Under the pieces are notes generated by a model. That model ran no database searches, had not been told where the DNA came from, and was given only the letters and a program-made list of their open reading frames with translations. The translations under genes were made by a program, and so were the position numbers. Below, one piece after another: positions 23,141-31,980 of a DNA stretch of 43,903 nucleotides. The stretch lies in contig NZ_CABVQC010000075.1 in NCBI RefSeq assembly GCF_902499175.1, forward strand, positions 1 through 43,903, given 5' to 3'. The stretch's first letter is position 1, and every line of letters begins with the position of its first letter. This DNA is from Burkholderia aenigmatica (GTDB lineage Bacteria > Pseudomonadota > Gammaproteobacteria > Burkholderiales > Burkholderiaceae).

Positions 23141-24366
23141 GACTTCGCCTCCGCGGCGCCGGAGGCCGGCTTCGCGGCCGGCGTCGAGACGATCACCTGA
23201 TCGCCGTTCGCGAGCGCGTCGCTCGGGTTCGTGACGAGGCGGTCGTTCGGCGTGAGCGGGCCGTCGATCTCGAGCGTCTGCCCGATCGTGCGCACGACCG
23301 TCACCGGTTTCAGGCGCACCTGGCCGTTCGCGTCGACGGTCGCGACCGTCGGGCCTTCGGCGCGGAACAGCAACGTATTGGCCGGCACCTGCAGGCGGCC
23401 GACCGGCGTCATCGGCAGCGTCGCCTGCACATAGGCGCCGGGCAGCAGCCGCCCGTCCGGGTTCGGCAGCGTGATTTCGATCTGCAACGAGCGCGTCGCG
23501 ACGTCGATCGCCTCGGACGTGCGCGTGATCGTCCCGTCGAAGGTCCGGCCCGGCAGCTCGGCCTGCGCGACGCTCACGTGCTGGTCGACCTTCACCTGCT
23601 GCGCGTACGCCTGCGGCACCTGCACGTAGAGGCGCAGCCGGTCCGCCTGTACGACCGTGAACAGCGAGCGGCCCGCGTTGCCGGAGCTGACGAGATCGCC
23701 GACATCGACGTTGCGCTGCGTGACGATCCCGTCGATCGGCGCGACGATCCGCTGGAAGCCTTTCAGCTCGGTGAGGCGGCGCATGTTCGCATCGGCCGCC
23801 GCGAGGTTCGCGGTGCCCTGGTTGAACGCGCCTTGCCGGTCGTCGAGTTCCTGCTGCGAGACGGCGTCGCGCTGCCGCAGTTGCTGCGCGCGGTCGAACG
23901 ACGTCTTCGCGAGCGCGAGCGCGGCTTGCGCCTGCTGGCGCTGCGCGGTGGCCTGCGCGAGTTCCTGGTTCAGCTCGGGCGTGTCGAGTTCGGCGAGCAG
24001 TTGCCCCTGTTTCACGTGCGCGCCGATGTCGGCCTGCCAGCGCAGCACGTAGCCGCTCGCGCGGGCGTAGATCGGCGCCTCGACGAAGCCGCGCAGCGTG
24101 CCGGGCAGCGTCAGCTTGCCGCCGGTGGCCGCATCGACCGGATGCACGACGGTCACGTACTGGCGCGTGTTCTGCTCGGCGACCGCATCGAGCCGGTTGT
24201 GGTTCAGCACGTTGACGACGACCGTGCGCGCGGCGCCGGCGGCCAGCAGCACGCCGATCACGATCAGGACGATGCGTCCGCGTCGCGACACCGACGTGCG
24301 CGACGGCAGGTGCATGCCATGTTCGTCCACCTGGATGCCGACGGAGCTGTGATGTTTCTCTTCCAT
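23137..24366 (-). CDS. RND efflux periplasmic adaptor (membrane fusion protein)
   Basis: The 409-residue protein has an N-terminal anchor ('GRIVLIVIGVLLAAGAA') and a lipoyl/hairpin region. That region reads 'GTLRGFVEAPIYARASGYVL', 'DIGAHVKQGQLLAELDTPEL', a coiled hairpin to about residue 185, then 'IVAPIDGIVTQRNVDVGDLV'. The beta-barrel and membrane-proximal domains follow, with 'LQIEITLPNPDGRLLPGAYV'. It links the inner-membrane permease to the outer-membrane factor. ATG 24364-24366 was chosen over an upstream TTG. It lies 36 bp after the permease gene and overlaps the outer-membrane factor gene, so all are one transcript. Confidence 0.93.
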   Translation of the reverse strand: MEEKHHSSVGIQVDEHGMHLPSRTSVSRRGRIVLIVIGVLLAAGAARTVVVNVLNHNRLDAVAEQNTRQYVTVVHPVDAATGGKLTLPGTLRGFVEAPIYARASGYVLRWQADIGAHVKQGQLLAELDTPELNQELAQATAQRQQAQAALALAKTSFDRAQQLRQRDAVSQQELDDRQGAFNQGTANLAAADANMRRLTELKGFQRIVAPIDGIVTQRNVDVGDLVSSGNAGRSLFTVVQADRLRLYVQVPQAYAQQVKVDQHVSVAQAELPGRTFDGTITRTSEAIDVATRSLQIEITLPNPDGRLLPGAYVQATLPMTPVGRLQVPANTLLFRAEGPTVATVDANGQVRLKPVTVVRTIGQTLEIDGPLTPNDRLVTNPSDALANGDQVIVSTPAAKPASGAAEAKS

Positions 24367-24402
24367 GAATTCAACCAAATCAACCGGGTAGTGGGACGAA
24401 AG

Positions 24403-27400
24403 TCAGTGTCCGGCCTGGCGCGCGCGCCGGCGGGCCAGCCGCGCATGCACGCCGCCGAACACGAGCGGCACGAACAACAAGGTCGACACGGTCGCGAACA
24501 GCAGCCCGCCGATCACCGCGCGGCCGAGCGGCGCGTTCTGCTCGGCGCCTTCGCCGAGACCGAGCGCCATCGGCACCATCCCGATGATCATCGCGAGCGC
24601 CGTCATCAGCACCGGCCGGATCCGCGTCGCGCCGGCTTCCAGCGCGGCCGTGAGCGGCGGCGCGCCGGCCGCGAGACGCTGGCGCGCGAACGACACAACC
24701 AGGATGCTGTTCGCGGTCGCGACGCCCACCGTCATGATCGCGCCCGTCAACGCGGGCACGCTCAGGTGCGTGCCGGTGATGAACAGCATCCAGACGATGC
24801 CGGCGAGCGCGGCCGGCATCGCGCTGATGATGATCAGCGGGTCGAGCCACGACTGGAAATTGACGACGATCAGCAGGTAGACCAGCACGATCGCCATCGC
24901 GACGCCCGCGCCGAGGCCGATATACGACGTGCGCATCGTCTCGATCTGGCCGCGCATCGTCAGCTCGGTGCCGCGCGGCAGTGTCGAGCGCGCGTCGGAC
25001 ACGATGCGGTCGATCTCGCCCGCGACCGCGCCGAGGTCGCGGCCTTCGACGCTCACGTACACGTCGATCGCCGGGCGGATGTTGTAGTGCGTGATCACGG
25101 CCGGATTCGCGGTGCTGCGCACCTGCACGAGGTTGCCGAGCAGTTGCAGCGGCATGCCCGTGCGGCCGCTCGCCGAGATCGGCGTGCCGAGCAGGTCGTC
25201 GACCGACGAGATGCTGTATTGCGGGGTCTGGATCTGCAGCGGGTACTGGACGCCGGTGCGCGGGTTGATCCAGAACGACGGCGTGGTCTGAGAACTGCCG
25301 GACAGCGAGATCAGCATGTTCTGCGCGACGTTCTGCGCGGAGAGGTTGAGCTGCTGCATGCGCGTACGGTCCATGTCGGCCAGCAGGGTCGGCTCGTCGT
25401 TGCGTTGCAGCACGTGCACGTCGACGGCGCCGGGGATTTGCCTGAACTTTTTCATCAGGCTGCTCGCGATAGTCATGTTACTCGCGAGATCGTTGCCGAG
25501 CACCTGCAGGTCGATCGCGGCCGGTTGGCCGAAGTTGAGGATCTGCGTGATGATGTCCGACGGCTGGAAGAAGAACTCGACGCCGGGGAAGCGCTCGGGC
25601 AGCACCGTGCGCAGCGCCTGGATGTAGTGCTGGGTCGCGCGATGGCCGGGCTTCAGCGCGATCAGCAGCTCGCCGTCGAGCGTGCCGATCGTGCCCGCGT
25701 TGCTGTACGACAGGTTGATGCCGCTCGCCGGCAGGCCGAGGTTGTCGACGATCGCGCCGAGTTCGTCCGGCGGCACGGTTTCGCGGATCACGCGCTCGAC
25801 CTGGTCGGCGAGGCGCGCGGTTTCCTCGATCCGGTAGCCGGTCGGCGCGCGCATGTGCAGCCGGATGTTGCCGGAATCGGCATTCGGGAAGAAGTCGCGT
25901 CCGAGCACGAACACGAGGCCCGTCGACAGCACGCAGAAGCCGAGGAAGCACATCGCGTAGAAGCGGCGGCGCACCAGCAGGATGCTGAGCAGCACGATGT
26001 ACCACGCGCGCAGCCGCTCGAACGCGTCGTTGAACGCGTGATGGATGCGCGCGAAGCGCGACGTCGAATGGTCGGGGCCGGTGCTGGCCTGCTGCGGGCG
26101 GAACAGCAGCATCGCGAGCGTCGGCACCAGCGTGCGCGACAGCACGTACGACGCGAGCATCGCGAACACGACCGCTTCGGCGAGCGGCACGAACAGGAAG
26201 CGCGCGACGCCGGTCAGGAAGAACATCGGCACGAACACGATGCAGATGCACAGCGTCGACACGAACGCGGGCACCGCGATTTCGCCCGCGCCTTCGAGGA
26301 TCGCGTCGTGCAGGTTCGTGCCGAGATGCAGGTGCCGCTCGATGTTCTCGATCGTCACCGTCGCATCGTCGACCAGGATCCCGACCGCGAGCGCGAGCCC
26401 GCCGAGCGTCATGATGTTGATGGTCTCGCCGAGCGCGGACAGCGCGATCAGCGACGTGAAGATCGACAGCGGGATCGAGATCGCGATGATCAGCGTGCTG
26501 CGCCAGTTGCCGAGGAACAGCAGGATCATCATCGCGGTCAGCACGGCGGCGATCAGCGCCTCGTGGATCACGCCCTGGACGGCCGCGTTGACGAACACCG
26601 ACTGGTCGAACAGCGGCGTGATCGTGAGCCCTTCGGGCAGCGTCGGGATCACCTTCGGCAGCAGCGCCTTCAGGTCCGCGACGACCTTGAGCGTCGACGC
26701 GTCGCCGCTTTTCAGGATCGAGATGAGCACGCCGCGCTGGCCGTTCTGGCGCACGACGTTGGTCTGCGGCGCGAAGCCGTCGCGTACCGATGCCACTTCA
26801 CGCAGGTAGGTCGTCGCGCCGTTGACGGTCTGGATCGGCAGGTTGTTGATGTCGGCGATGGTGTCGGCCGACGCGTTCGTGTCGATCCGGTATTCGGTCT
26901 GGCCCATCTTCGCGGTGCCGGTCGGCAGCACGAGGTTCTGCGCGTTGACCGCGTTGACGATGTCGGCGGGCGTGAGCCCTTTCGCGAGCAGCGCCTGCGG
27001 ATCGAGGTCGATCGCGACCACCCGCGTGCGGCCGCCGTACGGGAACGGAATCTGCACGCCCGGCACCGTGATCAGCTGCGGGCGCAGGAAGTTGAGCGCG
27101 ATGTCGGCGAGCGACTGTTCGCTGAGTGTCTTGCTCGACAGCCCGAGCTGGATCACCGGGATGCTCGACGCCGAATAGGTGATCACGAGCGGCGGCGTCG
27201 CGCCCTGCGGCATCTGCCGCACGATCGCCTGCGCGGACGAGACCGTCTGCGCGATCGCCGTCTGCACGTTCGCACCCGGTTGCAGGAACACCTTCACGAC
27301 CGCGATGCCGGGCAGCGACGTCGATTCGACGTGCTGGATGTTGTTGACGGTCGTCGTCAGGATCCGCTCATGGACGGACGTGATGCGGTTCGTCATCTCC

Positions 27401-27570
27401 GTCGCGGAGAAGCCGCCGTAATTCCAGATCACGCTGATCACGGGAATGTTGATCGCGGGCAGCACGTCGACCGGTGTGCGCATCAGCGCAAGCGGGGTGG
27501 CCAGCACGATCATGATGGCCATGACGATGAACGTGTAGGGGCGCTTGAGCGCGAGATTGACGATCCACAT
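24403..27570 (-). CDS. RND efflux inner-membrane permease (HAE-1/MdtB-like)
   Basis: The 1055-residue protein has the full RND architecture: 12 membrane segments and two large periplasmic loops. It begins 'MWIVNLALKRPYTFIVMAIM' followed by the typical DVLPAINIPVI stretch. The proton-relay Asp pair is in 'LAVGILVDDATVTIENIERH' (segment 4). The C-terminal half shows 'GLGAGVAMAIVLVYLLIVVN' and 'TVGVATANSILVVSFARQRL'. It would export drugs or other small molecules using the proton gradient. It is the first gene of a five-gene operon with its adaptor, outer-membrane factor and a two-component system, an arrangement typical of CusA- and MdtB-like loci. No His/Met-rich metal sites were noted, so a general substrate range is likely. 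Confidence 0.95.
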   Translation of the reverse strand: MWIVNLALKRPYTFIVMAIMIVLATPLALMRTPVDVLPAINIPVISVIWNYGGFSATEMTNRITSVHERILTTTVNNIQHVESTSLPGIAVVKVFLQPGANVQTAIAQTVSSAQAIVRQMPQGATPPLVITYSASSIPVIQLGLSSKTLSEQSLADIALNFLRPQLITVPGVQIPFPYGGRTRVVAIDLDPQALLAKGLTPADIVNAVNAQNLVLPTGTAKMGQTEYRIDTNASADTIADINNLPIQTVNGATTYLREVASVRDGFAPQTNVVRQNGQRGVLISILKSGDASTLKVVADLKALLPKVIPTLPEGLTITPLFDQSVFVNAAVQGVIHEALIAAVLTAMMILLFLGNWRSTLIIAISIPLSIFTSLIALSALGETINIMTLGGLALAVGILVDDATVTIENIERHLHLGTNLHDAILEGAGEIAVPAFVSTLCICIVFVPMFFLTGVARFLFVPLAEAVVFAMLASYVLSRTLVPTLAMLLFRPQQASTGPDHSTSRFARIHHAFNDAFERLRAWYIVLLSILLVRRRFYAMCFLGFCVLSTGLVFVLGRDFFPNADSGNIRLHMRAPTGYRIEETARLADQVERVIRETVPPDELGAIVDNLGLPASGINLSYSNAGTIGTLDGELLIALKPGHRATQHYIQALRTVLPERFPGVEFFFQPSDIITQILNFGQPAAIDLQVLGNDLASNMTIASSLMKKFRQIPGAVDVHVLQRNDEPTLLADMDRTRMQQLNLSAQNVAQNMLISLSGSSQTTPSFWINPRTGVQYPLQIQTPQYSISSVDDLLGTPISASGRTGMPLQLLGNLVQVRSTANPAVITHYNIRPAIDVYVSVEGRDLGAVAGEIDRIVSDARSTLPRGTELTMRGQIETMRTSYIGLGAGVAMAIVLVYLLIVVNFQSWLDPLIIISAMPAALAGIVWMLFITGTHLSVPALTGAIMTVGVATANSILVVSFARQRLAAGAPPLTAALEAGATRIRPVLMTALAMIIGMVPMALGLGEGAEQNAPLGRAVIGGLLFATVSTLLFVPLVFGGVHARLARRRARQAGH

Positions 27571-27798
27571 GGAGGCAGCGGGACAGGCGGTGATCAGGCG
27601 TGGGTAATTGGAACCCGAATGATAGACGTCGGCGTGGAACGGGTTACTGTCGCGAAACTGGCGGAATTGTCAGGTTGGCGCGCGGCGGCCGATTGCCGAT
27701 TCAGCAGAGGAAACGCACGGCGGCGCGCTGGCCGGAACACGGCCGCGATGCCGGACGAGCCGGCTGCGTCGGCGGCGCTTTCGTTCATCAGCCCGCGC

Positions 27799-28554
27799 TC
27801 AGATCTGCTCCATCCCGACGCGCGCAAGCGCCCCCAAATCGACGACGTCGATCTGGTTGTACGCGAGCCGCAGCGCGCCGAGCTTCTCGAGCTGCTGCAG
27901 CGCCTGGTTGATCCGCTGCCGCGATACGCCGACGAGCATCCCCAGTTCCTCCTGTGAAATCGACAGCGACGGGCCGGTGTCCGGATACAGGTCGGGGTTG
28001 AACAGTTGCGTGAGCGCTTGCGCGACGCGGGCGTCGACGTCCAGCAGCCGGCTGTTCTGGATCGACGCGATGAATTCGCCCATCCGGTTGTTCAACTGGT
28101 GGATCACGAAGCGCGTGAACGGCAGGCTCGTGTCGAGCAGCGCGTGGAACGTGTCGACCGGCACGAACAGCACGGTCGAGCGCTGGATCGCGACGACCTC
28201 GTACTTGCGCAGTTCGCGCTTGATCACGCTGCCTTCGCCGAACCAGCCGCCCGACGGCACGCCGGAGAACGTGCAGCCGCGCCCCGACGCATTGAAGATC
28301 GCGAGCTTCAGCAACCCGCGGTGCACGCCGATCCAGTATTCGGACGGCGCGAGCCGGTGGGCGATCACGTCGCCGGCCTCGCACTGCTCGACGCGCGACT
28401 GGGCGAGCACGAGCGCCTGGTGTTCGGGTGCGAGCGTGCGGAACCACGCGCATTGGCCGAACAGCGTGGCCAGCGGCGGCAGCGGGCCCGGTTCGGGAAG
28501 GGCGTCGGCCGGGTAGGCGGGCGCGTCGGACGGGGCAGCGAGAGGGTCGTGCAT
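27799..28554 (-). CDS. Crp/Fnr-family transcriptional regulator
   Basis: The 251-residue protein has a cyclic-nucleotide-binding-type N-terminal domain ('FRTLAPEHQALVLAQSRVEQ', then the RGLLKLA and WFGEGSVIKRE segments). A C-terminal winged helix follows ('SISQEELGMLVGVSRQRINQ', then ALQQLEKLGAL). It lacks the four-Cys cluster of oxygen-sensing FNR. It also lacks the clear E-x2-SR recognition helix of FNR, having SRQRIN instead. ATG 28552-28554 was taken as the start, with no strong ribosome site. It is divergent from the acyl-CoA synthetase gene. An FNR-type box lies between them, so autoregulation plus control of the synthetase is plausible. Confidence 0.9.
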   Translation of the reverse strand: MHDPLAAPSDAPAYPADALPEPGPLPPLATLFGQCAWFRTLAPEHQALVLAQSRVEQCEAGDVIAHRLAPSEYWIGVHRGLLKLAIFNASGRGCTFSGVPSGGWFGEGSVIKRELRKYEVVAIQRSTVLFVPVDTFHALLDTSLPFTRFVIHQLNNRMGEFIASIQNSRLLDVDARVAQALTQLFNPDLYPDTGPSLSISQEELGMLVGVSRQRINQALQQLEKLGALRLAYNQIDVVDLGALARVGMEQI

Positions 28555-28657
28555 GGGTGCGGGTTTGCGAGGATAGGGATAACGCGCAGCGCGTGAAAGG
28601 CACTCTGTCGTTTCGATGACAGACGGCTCACAATAGCGCCCGTTAGGCTGTCGGCAA

Positions 28658-28671
28658 TTGAACCACATCAA
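28658..28671. promoter_or_regulatory. FNR/Crp-type box between divergent genes
   Basis: TTGAACCACATCAA matches the FNR box TTGAT-N4-ATCAA at 9 of 10 defined bases. It is 104 bases upstream of the Crp/Fnr gene start and 52 bases upstream of the acyl-CoA synthetase start. It could serve both genes. Confidence 0.6.
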
Positions 28672-28722
28672 AACGATCCGGGGTGGCTGTGCCCCGGTCG
28701 ACAGGACACGGGAGACAGGATC

Positions 28723-30393
28723 ATGACGCAGATGTTCGAGGCCGGACTCGGCCGCCGCGACGCGAATTACGTGCCGCTCACCCCGATCGACTTCCTGGTC
28801 AGGACGGCCGAAGTTTACGGCGAGCGCCTCGCGATCGTGCACGGCGACGTGCGGCGCACCTGGGGCGAGACCTACACGCGCGCGAAGCAACTGGCGAGCG
28901 CGCTCGCGCGGCTCGGCGTCGAACGCGGCGACACGGTCGCGGCGATGCTGCCGAACATCCCGGCGATGGTCGAGGCGCACTTCGGCGTGCCGATGGCCGG
29001 CGCCGTGCTGAACACGATCAACACGCGGCTCGATGTGTCGTCGGTGCTGTTCATGCTGCGTCATGGCGAAGCGAAGGTGCTGATCGTCGATACCGAATAC
29101 GCGGAGTTCGCGCATCGCGCGGCGCTCGAGGTGCCGGGCCTGAAGATCATCAGCGTGGCTGACGCGATGCCGGCCGACCCCGCCCGTTTCGCGGGCGCGA
29201 CGGATTATGAGGCGCTCGTCGCAAGCGGCGACGCCGACTACGCATGGACGCCGCCCGCCGACGAATGGGATGCGATCGCGCTGAACTACACGTCCGGCAC
29301 GACCGGCGACCCGAAGGGCGTCGTCTACCACCATCGCGGCGCCTATCTCGCGGCGATCAGCAACATCCTCGAATGGGACATGCCGAAGCACGCCGTCTAC
29401 CTGTGGACGCTGCCGATGTTCCATTGCAACGGCTGGTGCTTCCCGTGGGCCGTTGCTGCGCGCGCGGGCGTGAACGTCTGCCTGCGCAAGTTCGACGCGA
29501 AGACGGTGTTCGACCTGATCCGCCGCGAACGCATCACGCACTACTGCGGTGCGCCGATCGTGCAGAGCGCGATCGCGAACGCGCCGGCCGAATTCCGCGA
29601 AGGCATCGACCACACGGTGCACGCGATGGTCGCGGGTGCGGCGCCCGCGCCGGCCGTGATCGCGAAGATGAAGGAGATCGGCTTCGACCTGCTGCACGTG
29701 TACGGGCTGACCGAGGTCTACGGCCCGGCGACCGTGTGCGCGAAGCAGTCGCACTGGGAGGAACTGGGCGACGAGGATCGCGCTCGGCTCAACGCGCGCC
29801 AGGGCGTGCGCTATCACCTGGAAGCGGGCGCGACGGTGCTCGATCCCGACACGATGACGCCGGTGCCGGCCGACGGCGAGACGCTCGGCGAGATCATGTT
29901 CCGCGGCAACATCTGCATGAAGGGCTACCTGAAGAACCCGAAGGCGACCGACGACGCGTTCCACGGCGGCTGGTTCCATACCGGCGATCTCGCGGTGCTG
30001 ATGCCGGACGGCTATATCCGGATCAAGGATCGCAAGAAGGACATCATCATCTCGGGCGGCGAGAACATTTCGAGCATCGAGGTCGAGGATGCGCTGTACC
30101 GGCATCCGGCGGTGGCGGTCGCGGCCGTCGTCGCGATGCCCGACCCGAAATGGGGCGAGGTGCCGTGCGCGTTCGTCGAGCTGCGCGAAGGCGCGAGCGC
30201 GACCGAGGCGGAGATCGTCGCGCATTGCAAGCAGCTGCTCGCGGGCTTCAAGGTGCCGAAGGCCGTGCGGTTCGGCGAACTGCCGAAAACGTCGACCGGC
30301 AAGATCCAGAAATTCCAGCTGCGCAATGCGGTGGGATCGGACAAGGCAATCGATCTGGCGGGCAGCGACGTGCCGGGCAAGAAGACGCAGTAA
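28723..30393 (+). CDS. Acyl-CoA synthetase (AMP-forming ligase)
   Basis: The 556-residue ANL-superfamily enzyme has the AMP-binding P-loop 'YTSGTTGDPKGVVYHHRGAY', 'VYGLTEVYGPAT', and the hinge and C-terminal segments 'WFHTGDLAVLMPDGYIRIKD' and 'IISGGENISSIEVEDAL'. The acyl-adenylation lysine is in 'LPKTSTGKIQKFQLR'. The sequence style fits medium-chain fatty acid or 3-methylmercaptopropionate-type CoA ligases; the acid cannot be assigned. It activates the substrate with ATP and CoA in the cytoplasm. ATG 28723 has GGGAGACAGG upstream. It is divergent from a Crp/Fnr regulator with an FNR-like box between, so control by a nutritional or oxygen-type signal is inferred. Confidence 0.93.
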   Translation: MTQMFEAGLGRRDANYVPLTPIDFLVRTAEVYGERLAIVHGDVRRTWGETYTRAKQLASALARLGVERGDTVAAMLPNIPAMVEAHFGVPMAGAVLNTINTRLDVSSVLFMLRHGEAKVLIVDTEYAEFAHRAALEVPGLKIISVADAMPADPARFAGATDYEALVASGDADYAWTPPADEWDAIALNYTSGTTGDPKGVVYHHRGAYLAAISNILEWDMPKHAVYLWTLPMFHCNGWCFPWAVAARAGVNVCLRKFDAKTVFDLIRRERITHYCGAPIVQSAIANAPAEFREGIDHTVHAMVAGAAPAPAVIAKMKEIGFDLLHVYGLTEVYGPATVCAKQSHWEELGDEDRARLNARQGVRYHLEAGATVLDPDTMTPVPADGETLGEIMFRGNICMKGYLKNPKATDDAFHGGWFHTGDLAVLMPDGYIRIKDRKKDIIISGGENISSIEVEDALYRHPAVAVAAVVAMPDPKWGEVPCAFVELREGASATEAEIVAHCKQLLAGFKVPKAVRFGELPKTSTGKIQKFQLRNAVGSDKAIDLAGSDVPGKKTQ

Positions 30394-30463
30394 TCCGACA
30401 CGCTCGCTGCGCCGGCGGTCGCACGTCGTCGATCCGGCGGCCGGGCCGCCGGGCCGCCATCGT

Positions 30464-31921
30464 TCAGGCTTGGATCGTCATCAGCGCGGGCAGCGCCGTC
30501 ACGTCCGGCTGTTCGTCGAGATGCCACAGCCAGTCGATCGCGCGGCGCGTTTGCGCAGGCTTCCAGTAGGCCTGGACGCACTTCGCGAACTTGGTTTCGA
30601 AATTCGCGCGCGTCATCGGATGGTGCGGAAAGCCCGGCAGGTCGTCGACTTCCCGCGTGAACCGGCGCCCGTCGTCGGTCACGGCGGTCACGCGATTCGG
30701 CGCGTATTGCGGAAAGCGCGCCGTCAGCGCGGGGTCTTCCACGACCGTGATCCGTTCGATCAGGGCGTGCAGTTTCGGGTCGCGCAGCGCCGCCGGGGTA
30801 TAGCTGGCGGTCGTGATGTCGCCGTCGAGCATTGCGCGCGCAACGATGTAGGGCAGGCTGTGATCGGCCGTCTCGCTGGTTTCGGGCGCCCATTTTTGCC
30901 GGTCCTTGCCCGCGGTGACGTAGCCGACCCGCGTCGTCGCGACCTCGATGCTGCGGATCCGCGCGAGATCGCCGACTTGCGCGGCGACGTCGATCGCCGC
31001 CGGAATCGACGTCTGCGTGAGCCCTTGCGCCGGGTAGAACTTCACGATGCAGTCGTTGATGCGGAAACGCCCGCCGCGCCCGCCGAACTGCGTCAGGTCG
31101 ACGTCGAATGCCCCCGAGATCTGCCGGAAGAAGCCGGCGTTGCCCTCGAAGATCGGCGACGGGCCGGTCAATCCCTCACGTGCCAGGCGCGTCGCGAAGA
31201 TCGCATTGCGCGCGGCGTCCGCATCGGCCAGCGCCTTCCAGTTCGACAGTTCCTGGATGCGCGTCTGGTTGAGGGCCATGTGTCCGTTGATCGCAAGATT
31301 CACGGCCTGCACGAGCTGCGGCCGGGTCAATGCCATCAGCCGGCCGGTCGCGAGCGCGACGGCAGGCAGGCTGTAGCACGTGTGGTCCCAGCCGCGCGGG
31401 CTGATCGCGGCCGCGTCCATCAGGCGGCAATTGATCTCGTAGGCCAGCGCGATCGCGAGGATCAGGTCGCGGCCGCTGCCGCGCTGCGCTTCGGCCACGG
31501 CCAGGCACGGCGCGACGTTGTCGCTCGGGTGGCCGGTTTCCTTGCCCGCGTACGCGTCGTTGAGGTCGAAGTAGCGGAGCGCCGCGCCGTTGGCGAACGC
31601 GGCGAGATCGGGCGTCGTGCGTTGCGCGGTGCCGAGCAGCGTCGACGAGCCGCCGCCCGTTGCGAGCGCAACCTGTCGGGCGATGCGGACCGGCGCTTCG
31701 TCGTGGGCCGCGATCGCGCAGCCGAGCGCGTCGATGAAATGTGATTTGACGGTCTCGACGGTGGCCGCGTCGAGATCCTCGTAACGGAGCGATGCGGCGT
31801 AGTCGGCCAGCCGATGGGCGAGGTTGTCGGGCGATGCGGGCGTCTGCGCATACGTGCGCAACGGCAGGGCGCCCGCGACGGCGGCGCTGGTCAGGGTGGA
31901 CAGGAAGTGGCGTCGGTTCAT
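30464..31921 (-). CDS. MmgE/PrpD-family protein with twin-arginine signal
   Basis: The 485-residue protein is of the MmgE/PrpD family: 'LADYAASLRYEDLDAATVET', 'HFIDALGCAIAAHDEAPVRI', 'RYFDLNDAYAGKETGHPSDN', 'AINGHMALNQTRIQEL' and 'DCIVKFYPAQGLTQTSIPAA'. Family members are 2-methylcitrate dehydratase, cis-aconitate decarboxylase and related isomerases. The start 'MNRRHFLSTLTSAAVAGALP' has RRxFL followed by a hydrophobic stretch and an Ala-rich end. That is a Tat signal, unusual for this cytosolic enzyme family. An alternative start at 31933 adds four residues. It lies downstream of the porin gene on the same strand. It belongs to the IclR-flanked catabolic island, with a CitE-like lyase and a CoA-transferase nearby. 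Confidence 0.88.
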   Translation of the reverse strand: MNRRHFLSTLTSAAVAGALPLRTYAQTPASPDNLAHRLADYAASLRYEDLDAATVETVKSHFIDALGCAIAAHDEAPVRIARQVALATGGGSSTLLGTAQRTTPDLAAFANGAALRYFDLNDAYAGKETGHPSDNVAPCLAVAEAQRGSGRDLILAIALAYEINCRLMDAAAISPRGWDHTCYSLPAVALATGRLMALTRPQLVQAVNLAINGHMALNQTRIQELSNWKALADADAARNAIFATRLAREGLTGPSPIFEGNAGFFRQISGAFDVDLTQFGGRGGRFRINDCIVKFYPAQGLTQTSIPAAIDVAAQVGDLARIRSIEVATTRVGYVTAGKDRQKWAPETSETADHSLPYIVARAMLDGDITTASYTPAALRDPKLHALIERITVVEDPALTARFPQYAPNRVTAVTDDGRRFTREVDDLPGFPHHPMTRANFETKFAKCVQAYWKPAQTRRAIDWLWHLDEQPDVTALPALMTIQA

Positions 31922-31980
31922 GTTCTGGAGCATCGGGAAGGAGTGGTCGGAAAACGTGCGCACGGAAGTCGGACGGGGCG

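Noticed and set aside
22933..27957. Very long plus-strand open frame (1674 codons)
   Set aside because: It is antisense to the RND operon genes, which have clear domains. The predicted protein is Arg-rich low-complexity, typical of a shadow frame in GC-rich DNA.
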